A DNA stretch of 64,000 bases, from contig NZ_CP023691.1 in NCBI RefSeq assembly GCF_008704855.1, positions 3,100,001-3,164,000 on the forward strand, in the 5' to 3' direction. Under the pieces are notes generated by a model. That model searched no databases and was not told the origin of the DNA. It worked only from the letters and a program-made list of their open reading frames with translations. Within the stretch, counting starts at the first letter, position 1; every line of letters begins with the position of its first letter. Origin of the DNA: Streptomyces platensis. GTDB lineage: Bacteria > Actinomycetota > Actinomycetes > Streptomycetales > Streptomycetaceae. This document shows positions 50,717-60,602 of this stretch, piece after piece. The position numbers and the translations under genes are program-made.

Positions 50717-51490
50717 GTGCCCGTAATCGATACGCGCAACGGTCCCCTGGAACATGTCCTGATCGACGGTGACCCGGACCTGGCGCCCCTGGTCTTCCTG
50801 CACGGCGGACTCGGCTGCCTCGCGGCCTGGGGACGCTTCCCCGCCCGGCTGGCCGCCGCCACCGGACGCCGCGCCCTGGTCTACTCCCGCCACGGCAACG
50901 GCGGCAGCGGCCCCGACCCGCTGCCGCGCACCCCCCGCTATATGCACGAGCACGCCCACGACGTGCTGCCCGAACTGCTGGGCGCGCTGGGCCTGCACCG
51001 CCCCGTTCTGGTCGGCCACAGCGACGGCGCGTCCATGGCCCTGCTGTACGCCTCGGCGCACCCCGTCGAGGCCGTCATCGGGATGGGCCCGCACATGTAC
51101 TTCGAGGAGGAGAACCGCGTCGGCATCGAGAACGCCCGCGCCTCCTACGACGCGGGCCCGCTCGCCAGGAAGATGGCCATGGTGCATGACGACCCCCGGG
51201 GCGTCTTCGACCGCTGGAGCGGGGTCTGGCTCTCGCCCGCCTTCCGCAGCTGGTCCCTGGAGAACGACCTCGACGTCACCGCGCCGGTGCTGATGATCCA
51301 GGGGGACGCGGACGAGTACGGCTCGCTGGCCCAGGTCGACGCCGTCGAGCGCGCCGTCAGCGGCCCGTTCCGGCGCCTGGTCCCCGAGGGCTGCGACCAC
51401 TACCCCCATCTGGTCCGCCCCGACCTCGTCACCGACACCGTGTGCGACTTCCTCGCCGGGCAGGCGCAGTCCGTGGAGGCCGCCCGATGA
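50717..51490 (+). CDS. Alpha/beta hydrolase of cluster B
   Basis: A 257-residue esterase/thioesterase-like protein. GTG 50717 follows AGAAGGA. Oxyanion motif FLHGGLG near 28-34, nucleophile Ser102 in VGHSDGASMALL, acid Asp in MIQGDADEYGS near 199-204 and catalytic His in CDHYPHLVRPD near 233-235. It opens the biosynthetic operon and is coupled (ATGA) to the adenylation enzyme, so it may unload the product from the carrier protein or act as a type II editing thioesterase. The sequence does not exclude an ester or amide hydrolase. Confidence 0.85.
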   Translation: MPVIDTRNGPLEHVLIDGDPDLAPLVFLHGGLGCLAAWGRFPARLAAATGRRALVYSRHGNGGSGPDPLPRTPRYMHEHAHDVLPELLGALGLHRPVLVGHSDGASMALLYASAHPVEAVIGMGPHMYFEEENRVGIENARASYDAGPLARKMAMVHDDPRGVFDRWSGVWLSPAFRSWSLENDLDVTAPVLMIQGDADEYGSLAQVDAVERAVSGPFRRLVPEGCDHYPHLVRPDLVTDTVCDFLAGQAQSVEAAR

Positions 51491-53061
51491 GCGCGCCGGC
51501 CTCCGTACGCCTCGATGCCCTGCTGGCCCGCTCGGCGCGGGTCCACCCCGACCGCACCGCCCTGGAGGGGGCCGGTGAGAGCTGGACATACGCCCAACTC
51601 GACCGCGCCGTGGACGCGTTGGCGGACCGGCTGACCGCCGATGGTGTGACGCCGGGCGACCGGGTCGGCGTCTACGCTCCCAAGACCCCGGCCACCGTCA
51701 TCGCCCTGTACGCGGCGCTGCGGGCCGGTGCGGTGACCGCGCCGCTGGACACCGCCGACCCGCCGGAGCGCACCGCCCGGATGATCCGCAACGCGGGGCT
51801 GTCCCTGCTGGTGACCGTCGACCGGGCCCTGACCGGGGCCCAACGGGCCGCCACCCGCGCCCGCGACGGCGCTCCGGCCGACGCGGACGTCCTCGGCCAC
51901 GGTCTGCACCGGCTGCAAATCCTCGCCCCCGAGGAGCGGCCCGCGCCGCTGCCCGCGCCGACCGACTCCGGCGGCTACCTCCTCTTCACCTCCGGCAGCA
52001 CCGGCTGGCCCAAGGGCGTGCTGCTCTCGCACGAGAACGTCGCCCACTACGCGCTGTGGGCCGCCGGTGAGTTCGGCCTCACCCCGGACGACCGGATCGG
52101 CTCACAGGCCGCGCTCACCTTCGACCTGACCACCTTCGACCTGTTCAGTGCCGCCGCCGCGGGGGCCTGTACGGTCCTGATGCCGGATCTGCTGCGGGCC
52201 TTCCCGCGCGATGTCGTGGGCTGGCTGACCGAACAGCGCATCACCGCCTTCATGGCCGTGCCGTCGCTCTACCACAACATGCTCCAGCAGGGCGGTATCG
52301 CCGACGCCCCGCCGCCCGCCCTGCGCATCGCGGCCTTCGGCGGGGAGGCGTTCGCGCCCGAACTGCTGGAGCGCTATCTGCGGCTGCTGGACGGGGTGCC
52401 GTTCTACAACCTGTACGGGCCGACCGAGACCAACGCCTGCACCTACTACCGGGTGCCGGCCGACTGGACCGCCGACCGGGAGCTGCCCATCGGCCGCGGG
52501 ATCGGCGGCGTCCACATCGAGGTGCTCGACGGGGACGGCGCGCCCACCGACGGCGAGGGCGAGATCCATATCGCCGGGCCCGTCGTCTTCCAGGGCTATC
52601 TGCGCGGCGGCGCCCCCGACGACCCCACCACCACCGTCACCTGCCGCGACGGCGTGGCCCGCCGCGCCTACGCCAGCGGCGACCTCGGCCGGATCACCCC
52701 GGACGGCCTGGTCTTCCTGCGCGGCCGGCGCGACAACCAGGTCAAGCGGCGCGGTCACCGTATCGACCTGATGGACGTGGAGAACGCCGTCCTGGAGCTG
52801 CCGCGGATCGCCACCGCCGCGGTCGTCGCCAAGGACGGCCCGCACGCCGGCGAGATCTGGGCCTACGCACAGACCGACGCCACCGAACGGGAGGTCCTGG
52901 CCGCGCTGCGCGAGGTGCTGCCCCGGCGGATGCTGCCGGACCGGATCGTTCCGCTCGCCACCCTGCCCACCACCACCAGCGGGAAGGTCGACCGCCGCGC
53001 GCTGCGCGACACCAGCGGCCACCCCGCGGCCCCCGCACTCCCCGAGGAGATCACCGTATGA
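51487..53061 (+). CDS. Free-standing amino-acid adenylation enzyme
   Basis: A 524-residue member of the acyl/aminoacyl-AMP-forming family, closest to NRPS adenylation domains. ATP-binding loop FTSGSTGWPKGV near 166-177, A4 core LTFDLTTFDLFSAAAAGA near 208-225 in which the Asp at the position that binds a substrate amine is kept, A5 FYNLYGPTETNAC near 307-319, A7 YASGDLGRI near 395-403 and the A10 Lys in TTTSGKVDRRAL near 499. It should load an amino acid on the carrier protein encoded next. Because aspartate decarboxylase lies in the same operon, beta-alanine is the leading candidate substrate, by inference only. Confidence 0.88.
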   Translation: MSAPASVRLDALLARSARVHPDRTALEGAGESWTYAQLDRAVDALADRLTADGVTPGDRVGVYAPKTPATVIALYAALRAGAVTAPLDTADPPERTARMIRNAGLSLLVTVDRALTGAQRAATRARDGAPADADVLGHGLHRLQILAPEERPAPLPAPTDSGGYLLFTSGSTGWPKGVLLSHENVAHYALWAAGEFGLTPDDRIGSQAALTFDLTTFDLFSAAAAGACTVLMPDLLRAFPRDVVGWLTEQRITAFMAVPSLYHNMLQQGGIADAPPPALRIAAFGGEAFAPELLERYLRLLDGVPFYNLYGPTETNACTYYRVPADWTADRELPIGRGIGGVHIEVLDGDGAPTDGEGEIHIAGPVVFQGYLRGGAPDDPTTTVTCRDGVARRAYASGDLGRITPDGLVFLRGRRDNQVKRRGHRIDLMDVENAVLELPRIATAAVVAKDGPHAGEIWAYAQTDATEREVLAALREVLPRRMLPDRIVPLATLPTTTSGKVDRRALRDTSGHPAAPALPEEITV

Positions 53062-53317
53062 ACAGCGTCGAAGAACTCTGCACCCTCATCGGCAGCCGGA
53101 TCACCTGGGGGCCCGGCGAGGACGCCGGCTCCCTGGACGCCGACACCCCGCTGCTGGAACGGGGCTTGGTCGACTCGCTGGCGATCATGGAGATCGTCGC
53201 GGCGCTCGACAAGGAGGCCGGTGTCAGCCTGCCCGACACCGAGATCGTCGCCGCCAACTTCCGCAGCCCCAAGGCACTGTGGGCCGCCATCGAGAAGCTC
53301 TCCGCCGAGGGCGGCAA

Positions 53318-53321
<4 letters not shown>
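53058..53321 (+). CDS. Acyl/peptidyl carrier protein
   Basis: An 87-residue stand-alone carrier protein. The phosphopantetheine attachment motif is GLVDSLAIMEI with Ser40. Helices I and III (SVEELCTLIGSRI and SPKALWAAIEKLSAEGG) match the four-helix fold. It overlaps the adenylation gene at the 5' end and the dehydrogenase gene at the 3' end by four bases each, so the three work as a loading-and-oxidation unit. The intermediates of this pathway are therefore probably carried as thioesters on this protein. Confidence 0.92.
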
Positions 53322-54478
<1,157 letters not shown>

Positions 54479-54523
54479 CCGGTCGATGACCCGACCGGCC
54501 GACCACCGACCCGAAGGACTTCG

Positions 54524-55714
54524 ATGACGCTGCCGACCCCCCTCGACGATCTCCTCAAACTCGCCGCGAAGACGGGCGAACGGCTCGCCCCGCTCGCCGC
54601 GGACACCGACGCCGGACACGACAACGGCCACGAGAGCTACCGCGTCCTGCGCGAGTCCGGTCTGCTCGCCCTGCTCGCCCCCCGGGAGGCGGGCGGCGCC
54701 GGCCTCGGCTTCGGCGACTACTGGCGGGTGCTGGCCGAACTCGGTGTGCACCACGGCGCCGCCGCCCTCGGCTTCAACATGCACCATGTCGTCATCGGCG
54801 CGCTCGCCGATGCCGCCGGCACCCGGCTGCCCCCGGCCGCCGAGGCCTTCCGCGCCTGGATGCTGGACGAGGTCGTGAACGGCCGCAAGCTGTTCGCCTC
54901 CGCCACCTCCGAGACCGGCCGCGGCGCCAAGCTCCGCGGTATGCAGACCCGTTACCGCCTGTCCGACGACGGCAGCCACTACCTCCTCAGCGGCAGGAAG
55001 TCGATGGTGTCGCTGGCCGGCGCCGCCGACTACTACGTCGTCGCGGCCGCCCCCGAGGGCGGCGGTGAGGACACCGGCGAGGCCTCGCACTTCGTCGTCG
55101 CCGCCGACGACCCCGGGGTCAGCTTCGGCACCGTGCCGCAGCTGTCCGCGATGTACGGCACCAGCACCGCCCCGATGACGCTGGACGAGGTCCCGGTCCC
55201 CCGCTCCCGGCTCTACCTCGGCGTCGAGGGCATGTCCCTGTTCAAGGTCGTCCGCGAACCGCACTGGATGATCGCCGGCTACACCGGCGCCTACCTCGGC
55301 ATCGCCGAGGCCCTCTTCCAGCACACCGTCGACCATGTCACCGCCTCCCCCGCCCGCGCGGACTCGCCCGTGGTGCAGCAGGAGCTGGGCCGGATGTCCG
55401 CCCGGCTGCGGGCCGCCCGCGCCCTGGTGCACGAGGCCGGTGATCTCGTCACCGCGCAGCGCGGCAGCCTGGAGGCCAACGCCATGGTGCACGCCGCCAA
55501 GTACGTGGTCGGCGAGGTCGGCCCGCAGCTCGCCCAGGACGCGCTGCGGCTGTGCGGCTCGGCCGCGATCAGCCGCAGCCATCCGCTGGAGCGGCTGATC
55601 CGCGAGGCGCAGTTCGCCCATGTGATGCCGGCCAAACCGCAGGAGTGCCTGGAGTACCTGGGCAAGGCCGCCGTCGGGGTCAACCTCTACGACGCCCGGG
55701 CGTTCGCATGGTGA
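54524..55714 (+). CDS. Acyl-CoA-dehydrogenase-fold protein, probable flavin-dependent monooxygenase
   Basis: A 396-residue protein of the same fold as the gene before it, but of the type 2 (DszC/HsaA/nitrososynthase-like) branch: ESGLLALLAPREAGGAGLGF near 44-63, ASATSETGRGAKLRGMQTRY near 125-144, KSMVSLAGAADYYVVAA near 160-176 and a C-terminus RLCGSAAISRSHPLERLIRE with no YEGT-like Glu. ATG 54524 follows GAAGGACTT. The flavin reductase gene overlaps its end, which is typical of two-component monooxygenases that take reduced flavin from a partner. C- or N-hydroxylation of a carrier-bound substrate is the favoured role; a second dehydrogenase is the alternative. Confidence 0.78.
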   Translation: MTLPTPLDDLLKLAAKTGERLAPLAADTDAGHDNGHESYRVLRESGLLALLAPREAGGAGLGFGDYWRVLAELGVHHGAAALGFNMHHVVIGALADAAGTRLPPAAEAFRAWMLDEVVNGRKLFASATSETGRGAKLRGMQTRYRLSDDGSHYLLSGRKSMVSLAGAADYYVVAAAPEGGGEDTGEASHFVVAADDPGVSFGTVPQLSAMYGTSTAPMTLDEVPVPRSRLYLGVEGMSLFKVVREPHWMIAGYTGAYLGIAEALFQHTVDHVTASPARADSPVVQQELGRMSARLRAARALVHEAGDLVTAQRGSLEANAMVHAAKYVVGEVGPQLAQDALRLCGSAAISRSHPLERLIREAQFAHVMPAKPQECLEYLGKAAVGVNLYDARAFAW

Positions 55715-56226
55715 CCCCCGTCCAGGACGAACTGGCGGTGACCCGGGACGCGTTCCGGGCCCTGATGAGCGCGCACCCCAGCGGCGTCGCCGTCATCACC
55801 ACCGCCGACGCCGGGGGCACACCGTACGGCTTCACCTGCACCGCCCTGTGCTCGGTCTCCCTCGACCCGCCGCAGCTGCTGGTGTGCGCGGGCAACAACG
55901 GCAGCACCCTGCCGGTCCTCGCCGCCCGCGGGGCCTTCACCGTCAACCTGCTGCACGGCGCGGGGCGGCGGGCCGCCGAGGCGTTCGCCGGGCCGGCCGC
56001 CGAGCGCTTTTGCACCGTCCCGTGGCGGCCCGCGCCCGTCACCGGCCTGCCGGCGCTGACCGAGGACGCCCATGCCACCGCCGAGTGCCGGGTCGCCCGG
56101 CTCATCCCGGCCGGCGATCACACCATCGTGCTCGGCGAGGTGCTGGGCATCCGGACGCACACCCCGGCCGCCGACGAGGCGCCGCTGCTGTACGGCATGC
56201 GCCGCTACGCCACCTGGCCGGCCTGA
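55708..56226 (+). CDS. Flavin reductase, HpaC-like
   Basis: A 172-residue split-beta-barrel flavin reductase. ATG 55708 (or GTG 55711) overlaps the preceding stop. Signatures: FRALMSAHPSGVAVITTADA near 15-34, GTPYGFTCTALCSVSLDPPQ near 37-56, LLVCAGNNGST near 57-67 and FTVNLL near 77-82. It supplies FMNH2 or FADH2 from NAD(P)H. The overlap with the dehydrogenase-fold gene makes that protein its natural partner. Length and motifs are normal. Confidence 0.88.
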   Translation: MVTPVQDELAVTRDAFRALMSAHPSGVAVITTADAGGTPYGFTCTALCSVSLDPPQLLVCAGNNGSTLPVLAARGAFTVNLLHGAGRRAAEAFAGPAAERFCTVPWRPAPVTGLPALTEDAHATAECRVARLIPAGDHTIVLGEVLGIRTHTPAADEAPLLYGMRRYATWPA

Positions 56227-56312
56227 CCCGGCACGGCCGTCGCCCCACCGGCCGGCCCCCACCGCGGCCGCGCCGTGCCATCACCCCCTCCCACCACACG
56301 TGAGGAATCCGC

Positions 56313-56729
56313 ATGTACCGCACCCTGATGAAGTCGAAGATCCACCGCGCCACCGTCACCCAGGCCGATCTGCACTACGTCGGCTCGGTGACCGTCGACG
56401 CCGACCTGATGAAGGCCGCGAACCTGATGGCCGGCGAGAAGGTCGACATCGTCGACATCGACAACGGCGCCCGGCTGTCCACCTACGTCATCGAGGGCCC
56501 GGCCGGCTCCGGCGTCATCGGCATCAACGGCGCCGCGGCCCGGCTCATCAGCCCCGGCGACCTCGTCATCCTCATCGCCTACGCCGCCATGACGGACGAC
56601 GAGGCGGCCTCCTTCGTCCCGAACGTCGTCTTCGTCGACGCCCACAACGGCATCAGCAGGGTGGGCGGCGACCCGGCCGAGGTGCCCGAGGGCTCGGGCC
56701 TTAGGCGCGGCGACCTCGTCGCCAACTGA
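56313..56729 (+). CDS. panD: Aspartate 1-decarboxylase
   Basis: A 138-residue pyruvoyl-dependent enzyme that turns L-aspartate into beta-alanine. The self-cleavage site is YVGSVTVD with Gly24-Ser25; the Ser becomes the pyruvoyl group. Further conserved parts: [27 protein letters not shown] and [10 protein letters not shown]. The subunit is of full length. An isolated panD copy among carrier-protein and oxidase genes is unexpected for pantothenate synthesis and points to dedicated beta-alanine supply for cluster B, unless this is the only panD of the genome. Confidence 0.94.
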   Translation: MYRTLMKSKIHRATVTQADLHYVGSVTVDADLMKAANLMAGEKVDIVDIDNGARLSTYVIEGPAGSGVIGINGAAARLISPGDLVILIAYAAMTDDEAASFVPNVVFVDAHNGISRVGGDPAEVPEGSGLRRGDLVAN

Positions 56730-56760
56730 CCGCCCGCACACGCCACTTCAGGGAGATGTC

Positions 56761-57495
56761 ATGACGCTCTCCGTGGTCAGCGGCGGCACCCGCGGCATCG
56801 GACGGACACTGAGCCTCCGGCTCGCCGCCCTCGGCCACCGGGTGATCGCCCTCTACCGCGGTGACGACGCCGCCGCGCAGCAGACCGCGAAGGCCGGCGA
56901 CGGCCGGATCGAGACGCTGCGCTGCGACCTCGCCCGGCCCGCGGAGATCCGGGCGGTCGGCGCCCGGATCACCGACGGGTACGGCGCGCCCGCCGTTCTC
57001 GTCAACAACGCCGGTGTCAACCGCGACCGGCCGTTCCTGTCGATGGCCGACGAGGACTGGGACACGGTGCTGGCCACCAATCTCTCCGGCCCCTTCCACC
57101 TCACCCGGGCCCTGGCGCCCGCGATGGTGGCGGCCGACGGCGGCAGCATCGTCAACGTCGCCTCCACCACGGCGATCCGGCCCCGGGCGAACGGCGCCAA
57201 CTACTGCGCGAGCAAGGCGGGCCTGCTCCAGCTCACCAAGTGCCTGGCCCTCGAACTCGCCCCGCACATCCGGGTGAACGCCCTGCTGCCCGGCTTCACC
57301 GACACCGAAGAGGTCACCGAGCGCTACCGCCTCGACGACCCCGAGCGGCTGGCCGCCGTCCTGGACACCATCCCCGGCCGCCGGCTCGGCACGGCCGACG
57401 ACATGGCCGACGCCCTCGAATTCCTGGTGACCGCGCGCAGCGGCTATGTCACCGGACAGCAACTCGTCGTCGACGGCGGGCACTTCATGGGCTGA
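56761..57495 (+). CDS. Short-chain dehydrogenase/reductase of cluster B (FabG-like)
   Basis: A 244-residue SDR resembling 3-oxoacyl-ACP reductase. Motifs: SGGTRGIGRTLSLRL near 6-20, NNAGVNRDRPF near 81-91, catalytic Ser in VNVASTTAIRP near 137 and NYCASKAGLLQLTKCLALEL near 152-171 (YxxxK), and the C-terminal GYVTGQQLVVDGGHFMG. ATG 56761 follows AGGGAG. It would reduce a beta-keto or oxidise a beta-hydroxy group on a carrier-bound intermediate. Spacing of about 30 bases to the panD gene suggests the same transcript. Confidence 0.9.
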   Translation: MTLSVVSGGTRGIGRTLSLRLAALGHRVIALYRGDDAAAQQTAKAGDGRIETLRCDLARPAEIRAVGARITDGYGAPAVLVNNAGVNRDRPFLSMADEDWDTVLATNLSGPFHLTRALAPAMVAADGGSIVNVASTTAIRPRANGANYCASKAGLLQLTKCLALELAPHIRVNALLPGFTDTEEVTERYRLDDPERLAAVLDTIPGRRLGTADDMADALEFLVTARSGYVTGQQLVVDGGHFMG

Positions 57496-57567
57496 CCCCC
57501 CACCCCGGTCCGCTCAGCCCACCGGTCCGCCCCGACGGATTCCCTCACCTCTCAGGAGAAGAACCGC

Positions 57568-58380
57568 ATGCGACTGACCCAGCAACAGGCCGACCAGTAC
57601 CACGAGCAGGGGTTCCTGCTGCTCGAATCCCTCCTCGACCCGCAGGAGGTGGAGACCCTCCGCGCCGCCTTCGTCCGCGATGCGAAGGTGCCAGGACCGC
57701 AGGTGGTGACCGAGGACGGCGGCACGGAGGTGCGCGCGGTCTACTCCTCGCACCAGCGGCAGCCCGAGTACGCCGGGCTGATCCGCGACCCGCGCATCCT
57801 GGAGCCCGTCCGGCAGCTGCTCACCGACGACGTCTACATCTACCAGTTCAAGATCAACGCGAAGCCGGCGTTCGGCGGCGACAAGTGGGCCTGGCACCAG
57901 GACTTTCTCGCCTGGCGGCTGGCCGACCACCTGCCCGCGCCGCGCCAGGTCAACATCGGTGTCTTCCTCGACGACGTCACCGAGTTCAACGGCCCGGTGA
58001 TCTTCCTGCCCGGCTCGCACCGGGACGGCCTCGTCCACGAGGGCCGCGCGGCCGCCGCCCGGTCCGAGCAGCACCTCGACCCCGACGACATCTCGCTGTC
58101 CCCGCAGCAGCTCGCCGAGCTCGTCGACCGGCACGGGATGACCAGCCCCAAGGGCCCGGCCGGCTCCGTCGTGCTGTTCTCCCCGGAGATCGTGCACGGC
58201 TCGTCCCCCAATATGTCGCCGTTCGCCCGCCGGCTGCTGATCGCCACCTACAACGACACCGCCAACCTGCCGCGGCCCCATGGGGAACCCCGTCCGGAGC
58301 ATGTGGTGTGCCGCGACACCGAGCCGCTGCGCCCGCTGGCGGCCCCGTTCTCCCAGAGCCTGAGCGCGGTGACGGCATGA
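57568..58380 (+). CDS. PhyH-family Fe(II)/2-oxoglutarate dioxygenase
   Basis: A 270-residue non-haem iron oxygenase related to phytanoyl-CoA hydroxylase and ectoine hydroxylase. ATG 57568 follows CAGGAGAAG. The iron triad is His110 and Asp112 (WAWHQDFLAW) with His210 (SPEIVHGSSPN), and the 2-oxoglutarate-binding Arg follows in PFARRLLIA near 221. The start MRLTQQQADQYHEQGFLLLE is typical. Substrates of the family include free amino acids and acyl thioesters. In this operon a hydroxylation of the beta-alanine-derived unit is plausible. It overlaps the alcohol dehydrogenase gene (ATGA). Confidence 0.9.
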   Translation: MRLTQQQADQYHEQGFLLLESLLDPQEVETLRAAFVRDAKVPGPQVVTEDGGTEVRAVYSSHQRQPEYAGLIRDPRILEPVRQLLTDDVYIYQFKINAKPAFGGDKWAWHQDFLAWRLADHLPAPRQVNIGVFLDDVTEFNGPVIFLPGSHRDGLVHEGRAAAARSEQHLDPDDISLSPQQLAELVDRHGMTSPKGPAGSVVLFSPEIVHGSSPNMSPFARRLLIATYNDTANLPRPHGEPRPEHVVCRDTEPLRPLAAPFSQSLSAVTA

Positions 58381-59483
58381 CCGGGCGCACCGGACGCGCC
58401 GTCGTCCTGGAGGAGTTCGGCCGGCCGCTGCGGCTGCGGGAGTTCCCGCTGCCCCCGGCCCCCGCCGGCGGGATGGTCGTGGCCTGCGGCTACGGCGGCA
58501 TCTGCGGCACCGATCTGCACCTTCAGCAGGGCCATCTGGACATCCCCGTCCCGCTGGTCCTCGGGCACGAAGGGCTCGGTGTCATACGGGAGTTGGGGGA
58601 CGGCCTCCACCAGGACGCCACCGGGGCGCCGCTCGCGGCCGGCGACACGGTGATGTGGGCCTCCTCCCTCGCCTGCGGGGTCTGCCCGCCCTGCCGGCTG
58701 CACCGCGAACCGACCCTGTGCGAGCGGCGCCGCACCTACGGCGTCAACCGCGCCCTCGCCGACGGGCCGGAACTCTCCGGGGCCTGGGCCGACCACATCG
58801 TGCTGCAACCCGGCACCACCGTGATCAAGGTCCCCGACGGCACCGACCCGCTCGCCGCCATGTCGCTGGCCTGCGCCGGTCCCACCGTGGCGCACGCGCT
58901 GTACGAGCGGCGGCCGGTGCGGCTCGGGGAAACCGTCGTGGTGCAGGGCAGCGGCCCGGTCGGGCTGGCGGCCGCCGCGTTCGCGCAGCTGGCCGGGGCC
59001 GCCAAGGTGGTGGTCGTCGGCGGCCCGGCCGGGCGGCTGGAGCGGGCCGCGGCAGCCGGCATCGGTGACGTCCACCTGAACATCGCCGACGCCGCCGACC
59101 CCGGGAAGATCCTGCGCGAGGTACGGGCCGCCACCGGCGGGGACGGCGCCGACCTGGTGATCGAGTGCGCCGGGGTGCCGGCCGCCGTCGGACAGGGCCT
59201 CACCCTGGCCCGCCGGGGCGGCAGCTACCTGATCATCGGCCAGTACACGGACGCCGGGGACACCCTGATCAACCCGCACCAGATCGTCCACCGGCAGCTC
59301 GACGTGGTCGGCTCCTGGGCCTTCACCGGCGCCCATCTCGTCGAGTACGTCCGGCTGTTGCCGGCCCTCACCGCCCGGTTCGACCTGGCGAGCCTGGTGA
59401 CGCCGTTCCCGCTGGAGCGGCACGCCGACGCGCTCACCGCGGTGGCCGACGGATCGGTGATGAAGGCGGTGCTCACGTCCTGA
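58377..59483 (+). CDS. Zinc-dependent alcohol dehydrogenase
   Basis: A 368-residue medium-chain dehydrogenase. Catalytic zinc ligands: Cys43 in GICGTDLHL and His-Glu in VLGHEGLGV near 63-71. The structural zinc site is the four Cys of CGVCPPCRLHREPTLC near 99-114. Rossmann motif GSGPVGLAAAAFA near 195-207. ATG 58377 is coupled to the PhyH gene, so it probably oxidises the alcohol which that enzyme makes. The cofactor-specificity loop reads VVGGPAGRLERA; NAD or NADP cannot be decided with confidence. It ends the plus-strand enzyme run of cluster B. Confidence 0.9.
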   Translation: MTGRTGRAVVLEEFGRPLRLREFPLPPAPAGGMVVACGYGGICGTDLHLQQGHLDIPVPLVLGHEGLGVIRELGDGLHQDATGAPLAAGDTVMWASSLACGVCPPCRLHREPTLCERRRTYGVNRALADGPELSGAWADHIVLQPGTTVIKVPDGTDPLAAMSLACAGPTVAHALYERRPVRLGETVVVQGSGPVGLAAAAFAQLAGAAKVVVVGGPAGRLERAAAAGIGDVHLNIADAADPGKILREVRAATGGDGADLVIECAGVPAAVGQGLTLARRGGSYLIIGQYTDAGDTLINPHQIVHRQLDVVGSWAFTGAHLVEYVRLLPALTARFDLASLVTPFPLERHADALTAVADGSVMKAVLTS

Positions 59484-59547
59484 CACCGCAGCCCTGACGC
59501 CCGCCCGCTGACGCACCGGCCCCCGCGGTGCGCCGTGGTGCGGGTGA

Positions 59548-59582
59548 CGGCCCGGCCGCAGCCCTCCGGCGCGGCCGGGCCG
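59548..59582. terminator. Bidirectional terminator between adh and the XRE regulator
   Basis: Stem CGGCCCGGCCGC/GCGGCCGGGCCG (12 perfect pairs) with an 11-base loop, in the middle of the 140-base convergent gap. Confidence 0.75.
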
Positions 59583-59624
59583 CCGGCGCTGCCCGCGCGC
59601 CCCGCCGCACGGAGCGGCGCCGGC

Positions 59625-60446
59625 TCACCCGGTGAGCGCCGCCAGCGCCTCCTCGGTCGCCGGGTCGTCGGGAAGGTAGGCCAGCAGATGGTGTCCCGGC
59701 TGGTCCACGGCGGCGAGCTTGACGTACCGCAGCCGCAGATCCCCGGCCACCGGGTGCCGGAAATGGCGGACGGCGGGATGGAACGCCGAGGTCTCCCGGC
59801 GGCCGTACCAGCCGGCCGCGTCCGGGTCGGCCAGCAGCTCCTCGGTGATCTCCGCATAGCGGCCGTCCTCCGGATGCCGGGCCGCCTTCGCCCGGAACTG
59901 GCCCAGCAGACTCCGCGCCTCCGGCTCCCAACTGGCCAGCAGCGACCGGGCCGGTGGCCAGCGGAACACCAGCCACAGCAGATTGCGCTGCTTGGGCGCC
60001 AGCCGCGCCAGATCGGTGAGCAGCGCCGTGTACCCGGCGTTCCAGGCCAGCAGGTCCCAGTGCGGGTCGAGCACCACGGCCGGGTTCGGTGCCAGCTTCT
60101 CCACCAGCGACAGCAGATTGCGCGAGACCCATCCCGGTGCCTGCTCGGCCGGTGCGGCGTGCTCCCCGAACGACAGCACATGCGCGGTCTCGTCCGCGTT
60201 CAGCCGCAGCGCCCGCGCCACGGACCGCAGCACCTGCTCCGACGTACGGACCCGCCCCTGCTCCAGCCACGCGTACCAGGAGCTGCTGACTCCGGCCAGC
60301 TCGGCGACCTCCTCGCGCCGCAGGCCCGGGGTGCGGCGCCGCGGTGAGCCGGGCAGCCCGACGTCGGCGGGCGCCAGCCGCTCGCGGCGGGAGCGCAGGA
60401 ACGCACCGAGTTCGCGGCGCGGGCCGCCGGATCCGCCGTCGTTCAC
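59625..60446 (-). CDS. XRE-family regulator with MmyB-like ligand domain
   Basis: A 273-residue repressor or activator. GTG 60446 follows GGGGGGAG. N-terminal helix-turn-helix: LGAFLRSRRERLAPADVGLP, TPGLRREEVAELAGVSSSWY, AWLEQGRVRTSEQVLRSVAR. The C-terminal MmyB-like PAS-type domain (LAPNPAVVLDPHWDLLAWN, QRNLLWLVFRWPPAR, FRHPVAGDLRLRYVKL) binds hydrophobic ligands such as fatty acids in relatives. These regulators usually control a divergent oxidoreductase or transporter; here the divergent gene is the MFS exporter at 60603. So it probably governs export for cluster B. Confidence 0.9.
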   Translation of the reverse strand: MNDGGSGGPRRELGAFLRSRRERLAPADVGLPGSPRRRTPGLRREEVAELAGVSSSWYAWLEQGRVRTSEQVLRSVARALRLNADETAHVLSFGEHAAPAEQAPGWVSRNLLSLVEKLAPNPAVVLDPHWDLLAWNAGYTALLTDLARLAPKQRNLLWLVFRWPPARSLLASWEPEARSLLGQFRAKAARHPEDGRYAEITEELLADPDAAGWYGRRETSAFHPAVRHFRHPVAGDLRLRYVKLAAVDQPGHHLLAYLPDDPATEEALAALTG

Positions 60447-60602
60447 GCCCCACTCCCCCCGCACCGGCCTGCCGCTGGGGCCTCGGCCGTGCCCCAGGGT
60501 GTGAGCAAGGGTAATCGGCTGCGGGGTCCCGTCGGTTGGCCGCGGTGATGGGCTGGACGCGCCGGTCCGACCACACCGGCAGTGCACGCCACAAGGAGCC
60601 CC

